Source of the DNA: Paenilisteria portnoyi
GTDB taxonomy: Bacteria; Bacillota; Bacilli; Lactobacillales; Listeriaceae
Length of the DNA stretch: 64,000 nucleotides
Direction of reading: 5' to 3'
Assembly (NCBI RefSeq): GCF_014322795.1
Contig: NZ_JAASTT010000017.1
Location: forward strand, 1 to 64,000
A program made the translations under genes and the position numbers. Positions 1 to 6,945 of the stretch are shown piece by piece. Numbering within the stretch: position 1 is the first letter of the stretch; the number at the start of each line of letters is the position of its first letter. The notes below the pieces were generated by a model. That model saw only the letters and a program-made list of their open reading frames with translations, did no database searches and was not told the DNA's origin.

Positions 1-4
1 ATAC

Positions 5-68
5 AAAAAACTCCCTTATAAAGTAGATTTGGAATTTTTGTTTTTTCCATTGTCTACTCTATAGGGAG
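5..68 (-). terminator. leftward intrinsic terminator
   Basis: On the minus strand an arm CTCCCTATAGAGTAGA (68-53) pairs with TCTACTTTATAAGGGAG (27-11) with one extra base, followed by a run of six T. It would end the transcript that starts near 285 unless a gene is read through. Only a seven-codon ORF lies between leader and hairpin, so the controlled gene may lie beyond the left edge or be lost. Confidence 0.6.
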
Positions 69-220
69 CATATCATTTTCATCTTTTTGCTCCTTTTTTT
101 GTTAAAATTTTATCTCGACAGCTGAGGGCAACTGTTGAAAACTAGAAATACTGGTCAAAAAAAGAAACCCAAACGGATTCGAGGAGGCATCAAAAAAAGA
201 CGCGACTTCAAATCCACTTA

Positions 221-249
221 GGTTATGCCCGAATAAACGGTAACAATCC
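221..249 (-). promoter_or_regulatory. LicT/BglG-type antiterminator target (RAT)
   Basis: Minus-strand sequence GGATTGTTACCG, then CGGGCATAACC, closely matches the RAT upstream of licT at 9688-9717 (GGATTGTTACTG...AGGCATTACC). In the family, LicT binds this RNA hairpin and prevents a neighbouring terminator from forming when beta-glucosides are present. It lies about 35 nt into the transcript of the promoter at 293-321. T-runs that could end terminators lie near 192-198 and 167-173, but I could not identify the competing stem with certainty. Confidence 0.7.
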
Positions 250-292
250 TTGAAAGGAAATGTATTATTAATTACGGAATTTTACTAGGTCT

Positions 293-321
293 AATATAAC
301 ATGAATTGAAAACGGTTTCAA
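293..321 (-). promoter_or_regulatory. leftward promoter with embedded cre site
   Basis: On the minus strand TTGAAA (321-316) and TATATT (298-293) are separated by exactly 17 bp. A cre-like palindrome TGAAAACGGTTTCA occupies 307-320, matching the CcpA consensus at 13 of 14 positions and overlapping the -35 and spacer. With the RAT downstream, this is the layout of a catabolite-repressed, substrate-induced beta-glucoside operon reading out of the window. Confidence 0.65.
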
Positions 322-357
322 GTTAATTATAAAAAATTTTTTCCGAATATAAAAACC

Positions 358-426
358 ACAGTATGCTCCGCTTCGGTACGCGCTTTTGCCTAGGATCTGA
401 GCATTTGTCGCTCCGCTGAGGTTTGG
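358..426. repeat. palindromic intergenic repeat, partial copy A
   Basis: This stretch carries the right half of the repeat seen complete at 3495-3620, including CAGTATGCTCCGCTTCGG and GAGCATTTGTCGC(T)CCGCTGAGG. The left half is missing. It sits about 50 bp beyond the terminator of sRNA copy 1, the same relative position as copies B and C. Confidence 0.65.
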
Positions 427-474
427 AGGGTCCTTCTGTATTAGGAAATTAGACAACAATTTCTAAAAACATAA

Positions 475-580
475 TAAAAAACCACCGCGGAAAAGGGAGT
501 AACCGCGGTGGTCAAAAAGGGAGTTTGGGATTTTCATTCTTTAGGGAAAGTATGAAAATTTATTTGCTTGTTGTTAGCTT
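475..580 (-). ncRNA. LhrC-family-like sRNA, copy 1
   Basis: Leftward RNA of about 106 nt. Seen: a -10 TATTAT (593-588), a 3' terminator with arms CCACCGCGG/CCGCGGTGG (511-503 and 490-482), and a T-run. There are three C-rich motifs (TTTCCC, CTCCC, CTCCC) in loop, linker and terminator loop. This is the known plan of Listeria LhrC sRNAs, which use UCCC motifs to block ribosome binding on envelope-protein mRNAs. The terminator loop differs from copies 2 and 3 (TTACTCCC instead of TTCCTCCC). Transcript ends are inferred. Confidence 0.72.
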
Positions 581-743
581 ATAAACATATAATAAACGTT
601 GGAGAAAAAAATTTGCTGTGAGTTAGATTAGAATTTGATGAAAAATAACTTTTGGATTTAAAGGGATTGACGCGGGATTGTCGCTTCTTTGTAATATGCG
701 TTTGGTAAGATGGGTTGCAAATGGGGAAAAGGGAGTGCATGTT

Positions 744-1403
744 TTGACGTTGAAATCTAGTAAGAAATGTATGGCTATGTTACTTGTAATCATTCTGGCA
801 GTAAGTGTCTTGATATTACCGAAGTCTGGGGAAGCGGCAACAACTTACAAAATGACCACAACTGTAGAGAGCAATATTCGAACTGGGGACAGCGTAAAGT
901 ATGCAATTATTGGATATTACAAAGCAGGGACAACAGTTACATTTAACGCCAAAACTAAAAATAACTGGTACCGTATTACATACAAAGGCAAAGTGGGCTA
1001 TGTATCGGGGAAATGCTTAGCGCCATATAAAGCACAGTCATTTACCGCACTGAATGTCGAAGCAAAAAAACACTTAGGCAAAAAATATAAATGGGGCGCA
1101 ACTGGTCCAACTTCATTTGATTGTTCTGGCTACACAAGCTACGTTTTCAAACAATCGATCAACAAAGTGATTCCACGTACAGCGAAGCAACAATACAATG
1201 CATCTACTAAAATTAAAGCGAATCAGTTAAAAGCAGGCGATTTAGTGTTCTTCAATTACGGTAGTGGCATCGCGCATGTCGGTATCTACGTTGGCAGTGG
1301 TAAAATGATTAACGCACAAAATAATGGTGTGAAGTACGATAACATTTCAAGTGGTTATTGGAAAAGGTATATCGCAGGATACGGTCGCGTAGTTAATTTT
1401 TAA
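744..1403 (+). CDS. secreted SH3b-NlpC/P60 peptidoglycan endopeptidase
   Basis: 219 residues. A basic start and hydrophobic core ending in GEA-A make a signal peptide. An SH3b cell-wall-binding domain follows (roughly residues 38-92, NIRTGDS...GYVSGKCL), then a C-terminal NlpC/P60 domain. The domain has the catalytic Cys127 in FDCSGY and His178 in AHVGIYVG; the usual third polar residue is probably in NAQNNG. The family cleaves D-gamma-glutamyl-diaminopimelate bonds in peptidoglycan and resembles a short form of Listeria p60/Spl. The TTG at 744 is preferred because GGGAG lies 8 nt upstream and a clean signal peptide follows. GTG 735 and TTG 678 are in frame but fit worse. The ribosome-binding site is complementary to sRNA copy 1. 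Confidence 0.85.
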   Translation: MTLKSSKKCMAMLLVIILAVSVLILPKSGEAATTYKMTTTVESNIRTGDSVKYAIIGYYKAGTTVTFNAKTKNNWYRITYKGKVGYVSGKCLAPYKAQSFTALNVEAKKHLGKKYKWGATGPTSFDCSGYTSYVFKQSINKVIPRTAKQQYNASTKIKANQLKAGDLVFFNYGSGIAHVGIYVGSGKMINAQNNGVKYDNISSGYWKRYIAGYGRVVNF

Positions 1404-1405
1404 AA

Positions 1406-1442
1406 AATAAGAGGTTTGGAGAATTCTCCAAGCCTCTTATTT
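1406..1442. terminator. terminator of the P60-family gene
   Basis: A nearly perfect palindrome, AATAAGAGG-TTTGGAGA mirrored by TCTCCAAG-CCTCTTATT, begins 2 bases after the stop codon. The T-run is short, so termination efficiency is uncertain. Confidence 0.6.
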
Positions 1443-1446
1443 GCGT

Positions 1447-1540
1447 TCAGCGAAGCGACAACCCCAATATGCAGGAAAACAAAGTGAGCCTGTAATCCAT
1501 GCCTAGGATCTAAGCATTTGTCGCTTCGCTGAGGTTTGGT
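1447..1540. repeat. palindromic intergenic repeat, copy B
   Basis: The ends CAGCGAAGCGACAA and TTGTCGCTTCGCTG are inverted repeats and match copy C. The interior is diverged or partly replaced (about 94 bp against 126 bp). It lies immediately downstream of sRNA copy 2 on the minus strand. Confidence 0.7.
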
Positions 1541-1594
1541 GGTTCCGTCAAAGTTAAGAATTAAGAGACATATAAAAATACTTAAATAAAAACA

Positions 1595-1706
1595 CAAAAA
1601 AACCACCGTGGAAAAGGGAGGAACCACGATGGTCAAAAAGGGAGTTTTACGAGCTTTCATCCAAAAAGGGGGAAAGAATGAAAGTTCGTTTGTTGTTGTT
1701 AGCTTA
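1595..1706 (-). ncRNA. LhrC-family-like sRNA, copy 2
   Basis: Almost identical to copy 3 over about 190 bp including the promoter. It has a -10 TAATAT (1719-1714), a hairpin formed by CTTTCATTC and GGATGAAAG with CCCCC in its loop, a CTCCC linker, and a terminator (CCATCGTGG/CCACCGTGG) with TCCTCCC in the loop and a T-run. It lies on the same strand as oppA and directly downstream; oppA has no other terminator, so this hairpin may also end the oppA message. Confidence 0.75.
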
Positions 1707-1774
1707 TACTTACATATTAACGGTCGGGAAGGAAAACTTGCTGTGAGTTAAATGAGAAATTGGTGAATGTTTTC

Positions 1775-3430
1775 CTAGTTTTTTGCCATTTCAATGAATT
1801 TATAACTGTATGGTGAGCCGAAAGCGTGTTTTTGAACGCCTGTTACTTTTGGATTTTGTAAAACGGCTGTCTGGTGTTGATATAGTGGCAGGATTGCGGC
1901 GTCATCGTCAAGTAGTACTTTTTCTGAGTCGACAAAGGCATTCCATCTTGCAGTTGGCTCTGTGGCTAGTGTTGTATCTGTTGATTTGACGAGCTGATCG
2001 TATTTGGGACTGTTGTAATTCATACTGTTGTTGTAGTAATCGGATAGGAAAAGACTGCTATACGTCCAAGGATCCTTAAAGTCAGGCATCCAAGCCGCTA
2101 GGGAAAGGTCGTAATTGCTAGTTCGAGTCAGCTCAGTCGCGCTCTTTGCAGGCATTGTTTTAATATTTATCGTCACACCAGGTAGATTCTTCTCAAATTG
2201 ATCTTTTAGGAAGGTAAAAATCGTTTTTGTCGTATCTTGGTCATCGCCTAGGAGTTCCAGCGTGATTGTATCGGTTCCTAGTTCTTTTTTTGCTTGGGCT
2301 AAATATTTGCTCGCTTCGACTTTATTAAAAGTGAGATGATCCCCGCTGTCGGCTCGAAAATCAGCACCAGTTTCTGGATTTTGTACGAAGTCTTTTGGCA
2401 ATAAACCGTTCGCAGGAAACGATCCGTCGCCTAGTATTTCGCTTGTTAGTGCTTTTTTATCCACTGCTAAATTGAGTGCATGGCGCAGGGCATTATTGGC
2501 AAGTGGTGTGGCTTTGCCGTCACGTTTTTGATTTAGACGTAAGTAGCTGATGAGTGCGTCTTTTTCGGTTAGAAAATCAGAACGGTCCTTATACTGTTTC
2601 GCGTATTCGCCGGAGAGGGGTGCACGATCGGCTTCTTTTGTTGTGTATAGATTTACTCCAGCATTAATGTCTTTTGCCACCTGTACAGAGATTTCATCAA
2701 TGGCTACTTGTTTTTTATCCCAGTATTCGTCATTTTTCGCATAGGTCCATTTTTTTGCGGTATTTCCATCCCAGTTTTTCATAATGAAGGGCCCATTATA
2801 CAATGTGTGTGCTGCATCTGTGCCATACTTGTCGCCCTGCTTCTCGACAAAAGCTTGTTTTTGCGGTAAAAAAGTTTCGAATGATAGTAGAGATATGAAG
2901 TAAGGCACTGGTTTTTTGAGTGTTATTTTTAAGGTTTCGTTGTCTGGCGCAGTAACGCCGAGTTCTGATACAGGCAGCTTACCTTCGTGAATTTCCGTTG
3001 CATTTTTAATAGAATCTTTAAAAAGAGCCGCATAACTTGGTGCTGTTTTTGGATCGACTGCGCGTTGCCATGCATATACAAAATCATTCGCGGTGACTTG
3101 CGAGCCATCAGACCATTTTGCGTTATCTCTCAATTTTATCGTATATTCCGTCTGGTCTTTGCTAATTACTGGCATGCTTGCTGCAACGCCAGGCACGAAA
3201 CTATCTTTCTTATCCAGCGTATAAAGGCCTTCAAATACTTGGTTTTGCGCAGTGAAACTAACAAAGTCTTCCTCCGCAGTCGTATTGAGTGTGAGTAATT
3301 CCCCAGTTTCTAAAAAGTTAATTTGGTCTGACGCCTTTTCATTTGTTTTGCCTGCGCTATCTCCGCAAGCTGCTAAAAATAGAACGCTTACTATTGAAAT
3401 TGTTACAAATGTCATTTTTGTGAAATGCAT
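1775..3430 (-). CDS. oppA: oligopeptide ABC transporter substrate-binding lipoprotein (OppA family)
   Basis: 551 residues, the normal length for the SBP_bac_5 (OppA/DppA) family, which captures peptides outside the membrane for an Opp-type importer. A lipoprotein signal ends in LAAC with Cys22 as the lipidation site. The body shows family patterns such as YTIKLRDNAKWSDG, ANDFVYAWQRAVDP and the C-terminal PLYQHQTA region. No permease or ATPase gene is adjacent, so it is an orphan receptor that must use transporter components encoded elsewhere. It has its own consensus promoter (TTGACA-17-TATACT) and a strong AAGGAGGAAC site. That site is complementary over 8 contiguous nt to the terminator loop of the LhrC-like sRNAs on both sides. 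In L. monocytogenes, oppA mRNA is a known LhrC target, which makes the arrangement notable. It could be a pheromone-type binding protein rather than a nutritional one. Confidence 0.9.
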   Translation of the reverse strand: MHFTKMTFVTISIVSVLFLAACGDSAGKTNEKASDQINFLETGELLTLNTTAEEDFVSFTAQNQVFEGLYTLDKKDSFVPGVAASMPVISKDQTEYTIKLRDNAKWSDGSQVTANDFVYAWQRAVDPKTAPSYAALFKDSIKNATEIHEGKLPVSELGVTAPDNETLKITLKKPVPYFISLLSFETFLPQKQAFVEKQGDKYGTDAAHTLYNGPFIMKNWDGNTAKKWTYAKNDEYWDKKQVAIDEISVQVAKDINAGVNLYTTKEADRAPLSGEYAKQYKDRSDFLTEKDALISYLRLNQKRDGKATPLANNALRHALNLAVDKKALTSEILGDGSFPANGLLPKDFVQNPETGADFRADSGDHLTFNKVEASKYLAQAKKELGTDTITLELLGDDQDTTKTIFTFLKDQFEKNLPGVTINIKTMPAKSATELTRTSNYDLSLAAWMPDFKDPWTYSSLFLSDYYNNSMNYNSPKYDQLVKSTDTTLATEPTARWNAFVDSEKVLLDDDAAILPLYQHQTAVLQNPKVTGVQKHAFGSPYSYKFIEMAKN

Positions 3431-3463
3431 GTTGTTCCTCCTTTTTTCTGACTATTTTTATTA

Positions 3464-3492
3464 AGTATATGTATTCCTATCGGATATGTCAA
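3464..3492 (-). promoter_or_regulatory. oppA promoter
   Basis: On the minus strand TTGACA (3492-3487) and TATACT (3469-3464) are spaced by 17 bp, a full consensus housekeeping promoter. The -35 box abuts the left end of repeat copy C. Confidence 0.8.
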
Positions 3493-3494
3493 CA

Positions 3495-3620
3495 TTCAGC
3501 GAAGCGACAAATGCTCATCTCCGTCGTTAAAAGCTGTGTTCCGATGCTCACATACTCTAGTATGCTCCGCTTCGGTACGCGCTTTTGCCTAGGATCTAAG
3601 CATTTGTCGCTTCGCTGAGG
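3495..3620. repeat. palindromic intergenic repeat, copy C (complete)
   Basis: About 126 bp with inverted ends TTCAGCGAAGCGACAAATGC and GCATTTGTCGCTTCGCTGAG. The interior holds a smaller palindrome around ACATACTCTAGTATG and CCGAAGCGG-type arms. The same core occurs in copies A, B, D and inside element E (34156-34461). There is no coding capacity, so it resembles a REP/MITE-like element. Confidence 0.75.
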
Positions 3621-3681
3621 TTTGGTGGTGCCTTCAAGGTTGGGAATTAAGAGACATATAAAAATACTTAAATCTAAACAC

Positions 3682-3790
3682 AAAAAAAACCACCGTGGAA
3701 AAGGGAGGAACCACGGTGGTCAAAAAGGGAGTTTTACGAGCTTTCATCCAAAAAGGGGGAAAGAATGAAAGTTCGTTTGTTGTTAGCTTA
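3682..3790 (-). ncRNA. LhrC-family-like sRNA, copy 3
   Basis: Leftward RNA of about 109 nt. It has a -10 TATTAT (3803-3798), a 5' hairpin CTTTCATTC/GGATGAAAG with CCCCC in its loop, a CTCCC linker and a perfect terminator (CCACCGTGG arms, TCCTCCC in the loop, eight T). Upstream, CTCACAGCAAG is shared by all three copies and may be a regulator site; in L. monocytogenes LhrC genes are activated by LisR. It directly follows pabBC on the same strand and is the only terminator-like structure after it. Confidence 0.78.
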
Positions 3791-3872
3791 TACTTATATA
3801 ATAACGGTCGGGAAGGAAAGCTTGCTGTGAGTTAAATGAGAAATTGATGAATGTTTGGCGAACTTTTTTTCA

Positions 3873-5582
3873 TTAATGTAAATCGATGTTGACCCAGCCG
3901 CGGACGCTATTGATTAGCCAGGTTTTTGTGGCTTTTAGTAGGTCATTGCGGTGTAGGACGCGCTCTGTAATCGTGTTTTCTGTTAGGAGAGTTTCGCGCA
4001 TGGTGCCCCCTAGTAAGCCGGATGATTGTTTTGGCGTGACCAGCTGCCCGTCTATTTCTGCGACTAGATTGCCATTGATGAATTCTGTAATCTCGCCGCG
4101 TTCATTCCATAGTAATGTTTCATCATAGTCAATCCGGCGTCGTTTTTCATACATCGTTCGGTTGGTCGTTTTGTGATAGAGAAATGGGTCGGTGCTATTG
4201 ATGGATTTGTCGGCAAAATGGGCGGTCCATGTAATCGGGTCGGAAATGATGAGTGTGCCTTCCACAGTAATGTCGCCAGTTTTACTTGAGAGCAGGCGAA
4301 CTTTCCAAATGTCGCTGGGATGTTCTTTTGCGAACGCTTCTAGAGCCTCATTTGCAGCGTCAATGTTCCACGTGAAACCAAAATAATGGGCACTTTTTTC
4401 GATGCGCTTTAGATGTAAATCGGTGCGATAATAGGTACCATCTTCTAAGCGTAGGCTTTCTAATAGTTCAAATTTTGGTAAATAGGTGGTCAGAAGAGCC
4501 GCTTTTGCTTGGACTTCCTCATACTCAGCGCCGCTACGTGAATCCCAAACAATGCCGCCGCCAACGCCGTATTCCGCTGTTTTTTCTTCGGTATCGACAA
4601 CAACAGTTCGGATGGGTACGTTAAAAATGGCTTCCTTATGAGGTGTGACGTAGCCGATCGCGCCACAGTAAACATTGCGGGGAGAGGTTTCTGATTCGGC
4701 AATAAGTTGCATCGTTTTTACTTTCGGTGCGCCTGTGATGGAACCACATGGGAAAAGTGCTTCGAAAATAGCTGTTAAATGGACTTCTGGTAATGTTTCA
4801 GCAACTACTGTCGAGGTCATCTGCCAAACGGTTGGGTAGCGTTCGACGTCAAATAGACGGGGAACTTTAACAGAACCTGGTTTGGCGATTTGGCCAAGGT
4901 CATTGCGTAATAAATCTACGATCATCACGTTTTCAGCTTGATTTTTAGCGGAAGCTGCGAGCCAGTCACGTGCGTTGAAATCTTCTTCCAGTGTCATACC
5001 GCGTTTTGCAGTACCTTTCATCGGCTTGGTTTGGATGATGCCGTCTTTCCAATGGAAGAAAAGTTCGGGCGAGGCGGATAAAATGTGAAACCTGCCAGTT
5101 GATAAGTACGCTGAATAATCCGCTTGTTGCGCTATTTTCAGTTGCTCATAGAAATTCTCGTCTTCATCTGTGAAATCACTTTGCAATCGGATTGTATAAT
5201 TAGTCTGATATGTATTCCCTGCTGCAATTTGTTCTCGAATAAAATGGATACCTTTTGCATAGGAACTGTAATCGGTAGTTGGTTGCCAGTCTAATTTCAG
5301 CGCTTGTGAAAGAGGCGTTGTTGTTTGCTCAATTTCGCGCATTTCACGAAAAACACCAAACCAAAGAAGCGGCATTTTACCATGTGGGTGCGTGGTTAGA
5401 TTTTTATTGAAGGCAGCAGCTGCTTCATAACCAATGTACCCGGCGACATAATAACCGAGATCGACAGCTTGTTCGACTTGTTGCATTCGTTCCATCACGT
5501 CATCTAACTTATCGGTTTGAATAATGGCTTCGGGGGACGAGAATAGTTGTGTTTTTCCTTTAAAATCGAACTGCATTTTCAT
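3873..5582 (-). CDS. pabB: aminodeoxychorismate synthase component I fused to 4-amino-4-deoxychorismate lyase (PabBC)
   Basis: 569 residues. The first ~360 form the chorismate-binding domain, with PMKGTA (the PabB lysine motif), AENVMIVDLLRNDLG and GSITGAPKVKTM. It converts chorismate plus ammonia from PabA into aminodeoxychorismate. The last ~200 residues are a PLP fold-type IV lyase, with KTTNR near residue 470, WNERGEITE and GLLGGTMRE, which releases p-aminobenzoate and pyruvate for folate synthesis. The PabB-PabC fusion is known in Firmicutes. Its start overlaps the end of pabA by 23 bp, so the two are translationally coupled; ATG 5576 is an alternative start. No folate genes follow; sRNA copy 3 does. 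Confidence 0.93.
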   Translation of the reverse strand: MKMQFDFKGKTQLFSSPEAIIQTDKLDDVMERMQQVEQAVDLGYYVAGYIGYEAAAAFNKNLTTHPHGKMPLLWFGVFREMREIEQTTTPLSQALKLDWQPTTDYSSYAKGIHFIREQIAAGNTYQTNYTIRLQSDFTDEDENFYEQLKIAQQADYSAYLSTGRFHILSASPELFFHWKDGIIQTKPMKGTAKRGMTLEEDFNARDWLAASAKNQAENVMIVDLLRNDLGQIAKPGSVKVPRLFDVERYPTVWQMTSTVVAETLPEVHLTAIFEALFPCGSITGAPKVKTMQLIAESETSPRNVYCGAIGYVTPHKEAIFNVPIRTVVVDTEEKTAEYGVGGGIVWDSRSGAEYEEVQAKAALLTTYLPKFELLESLRLEDGTYYRTDLHLKRIEKSAHYFGFTWNIDAANEALEAFAKEHPSDIWKVRLLSSKTGDITVEGTLIISDPITWTAHFADKSINSTDPFLYHKTTNRTMYEKRRRIDYDETLLWNERGEITEFINGNLVAEIDGQLVTPKQSSGLLGGTMRETLLTENTITERVLHRNDLLKATKTWLINSVRGWVNIDLH

Positions 5583-6162
5583 TTTCGTAGCTCCGTTCCG
5601 TTAGTTTTACAAAGTTCTCCAAGATTTCGTGTCCGTGTTCGGAAAGAATGGCTTCGGGATGGAATTGAACTCCTTCTACTAAGAATTTGCGGTGACGAAC
5701 GGCCATGATAAGGTCATCCTCGGTTTTTGCGGTGATGGTTAATTCATTCGGAAAATGGGATTCTGCGGCTATGAGTGAATGATATCTGGTCACAGAAAAA
5801 CGCGCGCTTAAGCTTGTAAACACGCCTTCTTGGTCATTTGTAATTATCGATGTTTTGCCGTGAACGGGTTCAGGAGCGCGAATGATTTCACCACCAAATG
5901 CTTGAACGATAGCTTGGTGACCCAAACAGATGCCAAGAATAGGGATTTTGCTAGCAAATTCGCGGATGACGGCTAGACTGATTCCCGCGTCATCGGGTGT
6001 ACCGGGTCCAGGTGAAATGACAATTGATTCGGGATTTATTTCACAAACTTCGGCTACAGTTATTTGATCATTTTTCACAACGCGTACTTGTTTGCCGAGC
6101 TCTAATAAATATTGATATAAGTTGTATGTAAACGAGTCGTAATTATCGATTAACAGGATCAC
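5560..6162 (-). CDS. pabA: glutamine amidotransferase of aminodeoxychorismate/anthranilate synthase
   Basis: 200 residues, typical for a class I glutamine amidotransferase. It has the oxyanion and nucleophile motif GICLGHQ with Cys79, and the catalytic His-Glu in VQFHPEA near residue 170. It supplies ammonia from glutamine to PabB. No trp genes are near, so p-aminobenzoate synthesis is the likely role, although such subunits can also serve TrpE. The GTG start at 6162 follows an AGGAGTG site by 5 nt. Confidence 0.93.
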   Translation of the reverse strand: MILLIDNYDSFTYNLYQYLLELGKQVRVVKNDQITVAEVCEINPESIVISPGPGTPDDAGISLAVIREFASKIPILGICLGHQAIVQAFGGEIIRAPEPVHGKTSIITNDQEGVFTSLSARFSVTRYHSLIAAESHFPNELTITAKTEDDLIMAVRHRKFLVEGVQFHPEAILSEHGHEILENFVKLTERSYENENAVRF

Positions 6163-6207
6163 AATATCACTCCTAAATGGAATTTCAATGGATATACGTC
6201 CACCCTA

Positions 6208-6237
6208 TTTATAGCAAAATAGTGGCAGTTTGTCCAA
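6208..6237 (-). promoter_or_regulatory. pabA-pabBC promoter
   Basis: On the minus strand TTGGAC (6237-6232) and TATAAA (6213-6208) have an 18-bp spacer, about 45 bp before the GTG start. Confidence 0.6.
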
Positions 6238-6308
6238 TAAGCAGACTTGTGATTTCACAAACTTTGTTGGGTTGAAATTCGGGGGTGAGGGATTGTTATA
6301 ATGAATGA

Positions 6309-6427
6309 GAAAGGGAAGACATACGACCAACATGTTTTCCTGATACAAACACCATTTAAGATGGTGACAGCCTGAATATTTCAAGAGCCACTAAGCCGTC
6401 AAGCGTATAAAGTGGCTTTTATTTTTT
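6309..6427 (+). ncRNA. antitoxin-like RNA of a degenerate type I toxin locus
   Basis: A rightward transcript is predicted from an extended -10 (TGTTATAAT, 6294-6302) with TTGAAA at 6272-6277. Its 5' hairpin (GGGAAGACATACG...CAACATGTTTTCC) matches the 5' hairpin of the RNA at 27470-27593. It ends in the stem AGCCACT/AGTGGCT plus a T-run, and that end overlaps the 3' end of the toxin remnant on the other strand. Confidence 0.55.
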
Positions 6428-6514
6428 GTCATCTTTACTGTTCATTATCATCACAATAAGCCCCGCAAATGCGATTGTTGTAGTCCATCTCAATCATGAC
6501 TCGAATACAGTCAC
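6419..6514 (-). pseudogene. broken holin-like toxin gene (type I TA)
   Basis: From a GTG start at 6514 the reading is MTVFES, then TGA, then LRWTTTIAFAGLIVMIMNSK and DDKK before TAA. Short hydrophobic toxins of the BsrE/Hol-Tox type have the same plan: M-[ST]-V-x-E-[ST]-L, one membrane helix and a lysine-rich tail. The intact homologue in this window at 27585-27695 begins MSVAETL and ends KKDKK. A premature stop or small indel after codon 6 seems to have inactivated this copy, while its antisense RNA remains. Ribosomal frameshifting is not excluded. Confidence 0.5.
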
Positions 6515-6603
6515 GCGTTTTCAGGGTTTATCTGATGATTGTGTAATGCAATTTTTAGATGGATATTACAAATTTTGAATGGTGGGAAGTTTTCTGTTTT
6601 GGC

Positions 6604-6903
6604 TTGCTAATTCTGGGGTTATGGGGTAGAATGTTCTTACATAATGAATTAAAACGTTGACAAGAGCTAGTAGTAGAAGTTGTGCTTTTTAGAGAGCTGA
6701 TGGTTGGTGGGAATCAGTAGGAACGCTTTTATGAATCCGTCTTGGAGTGAGCAGAGGAAATGTGAGTAATCTGCTTCGGTGGAAACCGTTATATCAATTG
6801 AGCTGGAGTTTGGGATGTTTCTCGGACTCAATTAGGGTGGCAACGCGGTACTTCCGTCCCTTTCCATGTATTTATTTGGGGAGAGATTTGGGGGTCTTTT
6901 TTT
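6604..6903 (+). promoter_or_regulatory. T-box riboswitch leader of serS, with promoter
   Basis: A promoter TTGCTA (6604-6609), 17 bp, TAGAAT (6627-6632) precedes a leader with the T-box sequence AGGGTGGCAACGCGG at 6834-6848. TCCG at 6736-6739 is a candidate serine specifier triplet (TCC) followed by a purine. A G/C-rich stem with a T-run at 6897-6903 is the likely terminator. T-boxes sense uncharged tRNA and allow read-through; here uncharged tRNA-Ser would induce serS. The specifier assignment is an inference. Confidence 0.8.
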
Positions 6904-6945
6904 CGTTCACAGAAAGTATAGTATGCTTTCTGTGAACGAAAAAAG
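6897..6945. repeat. long perfect hairpin after the T-box
   Basis: TTTTTTTCGTTCACAGAAAG (6897-6916) is mirrored by CTTTCTGTGAACGAAAAAAG (6926-6945) with a 9-nt loop. The T-box terminator T-run forms part of one arm. It could act as a second terminator in both directions. Confidence 0.7.

Noticed and set aside
13-49. Start of a leftward gene (MEKTKIPNLLYKG...) running off the left edge
   Set aside because: The frame starts inside the terminator hairpin loop and has no convincing ribosome-binding site; the hairpin explains the sequence better.
1400-1660. Leftward ORF with a protein-like look, repeated at 3489-3683 and 268-459
   Set aside because: It consists of repeat copy B and sRNA-flanking sequence; the similarity among the three frames comes from the repeats, there is no ribosome-binding site, and it overlaps the sRNA gene.
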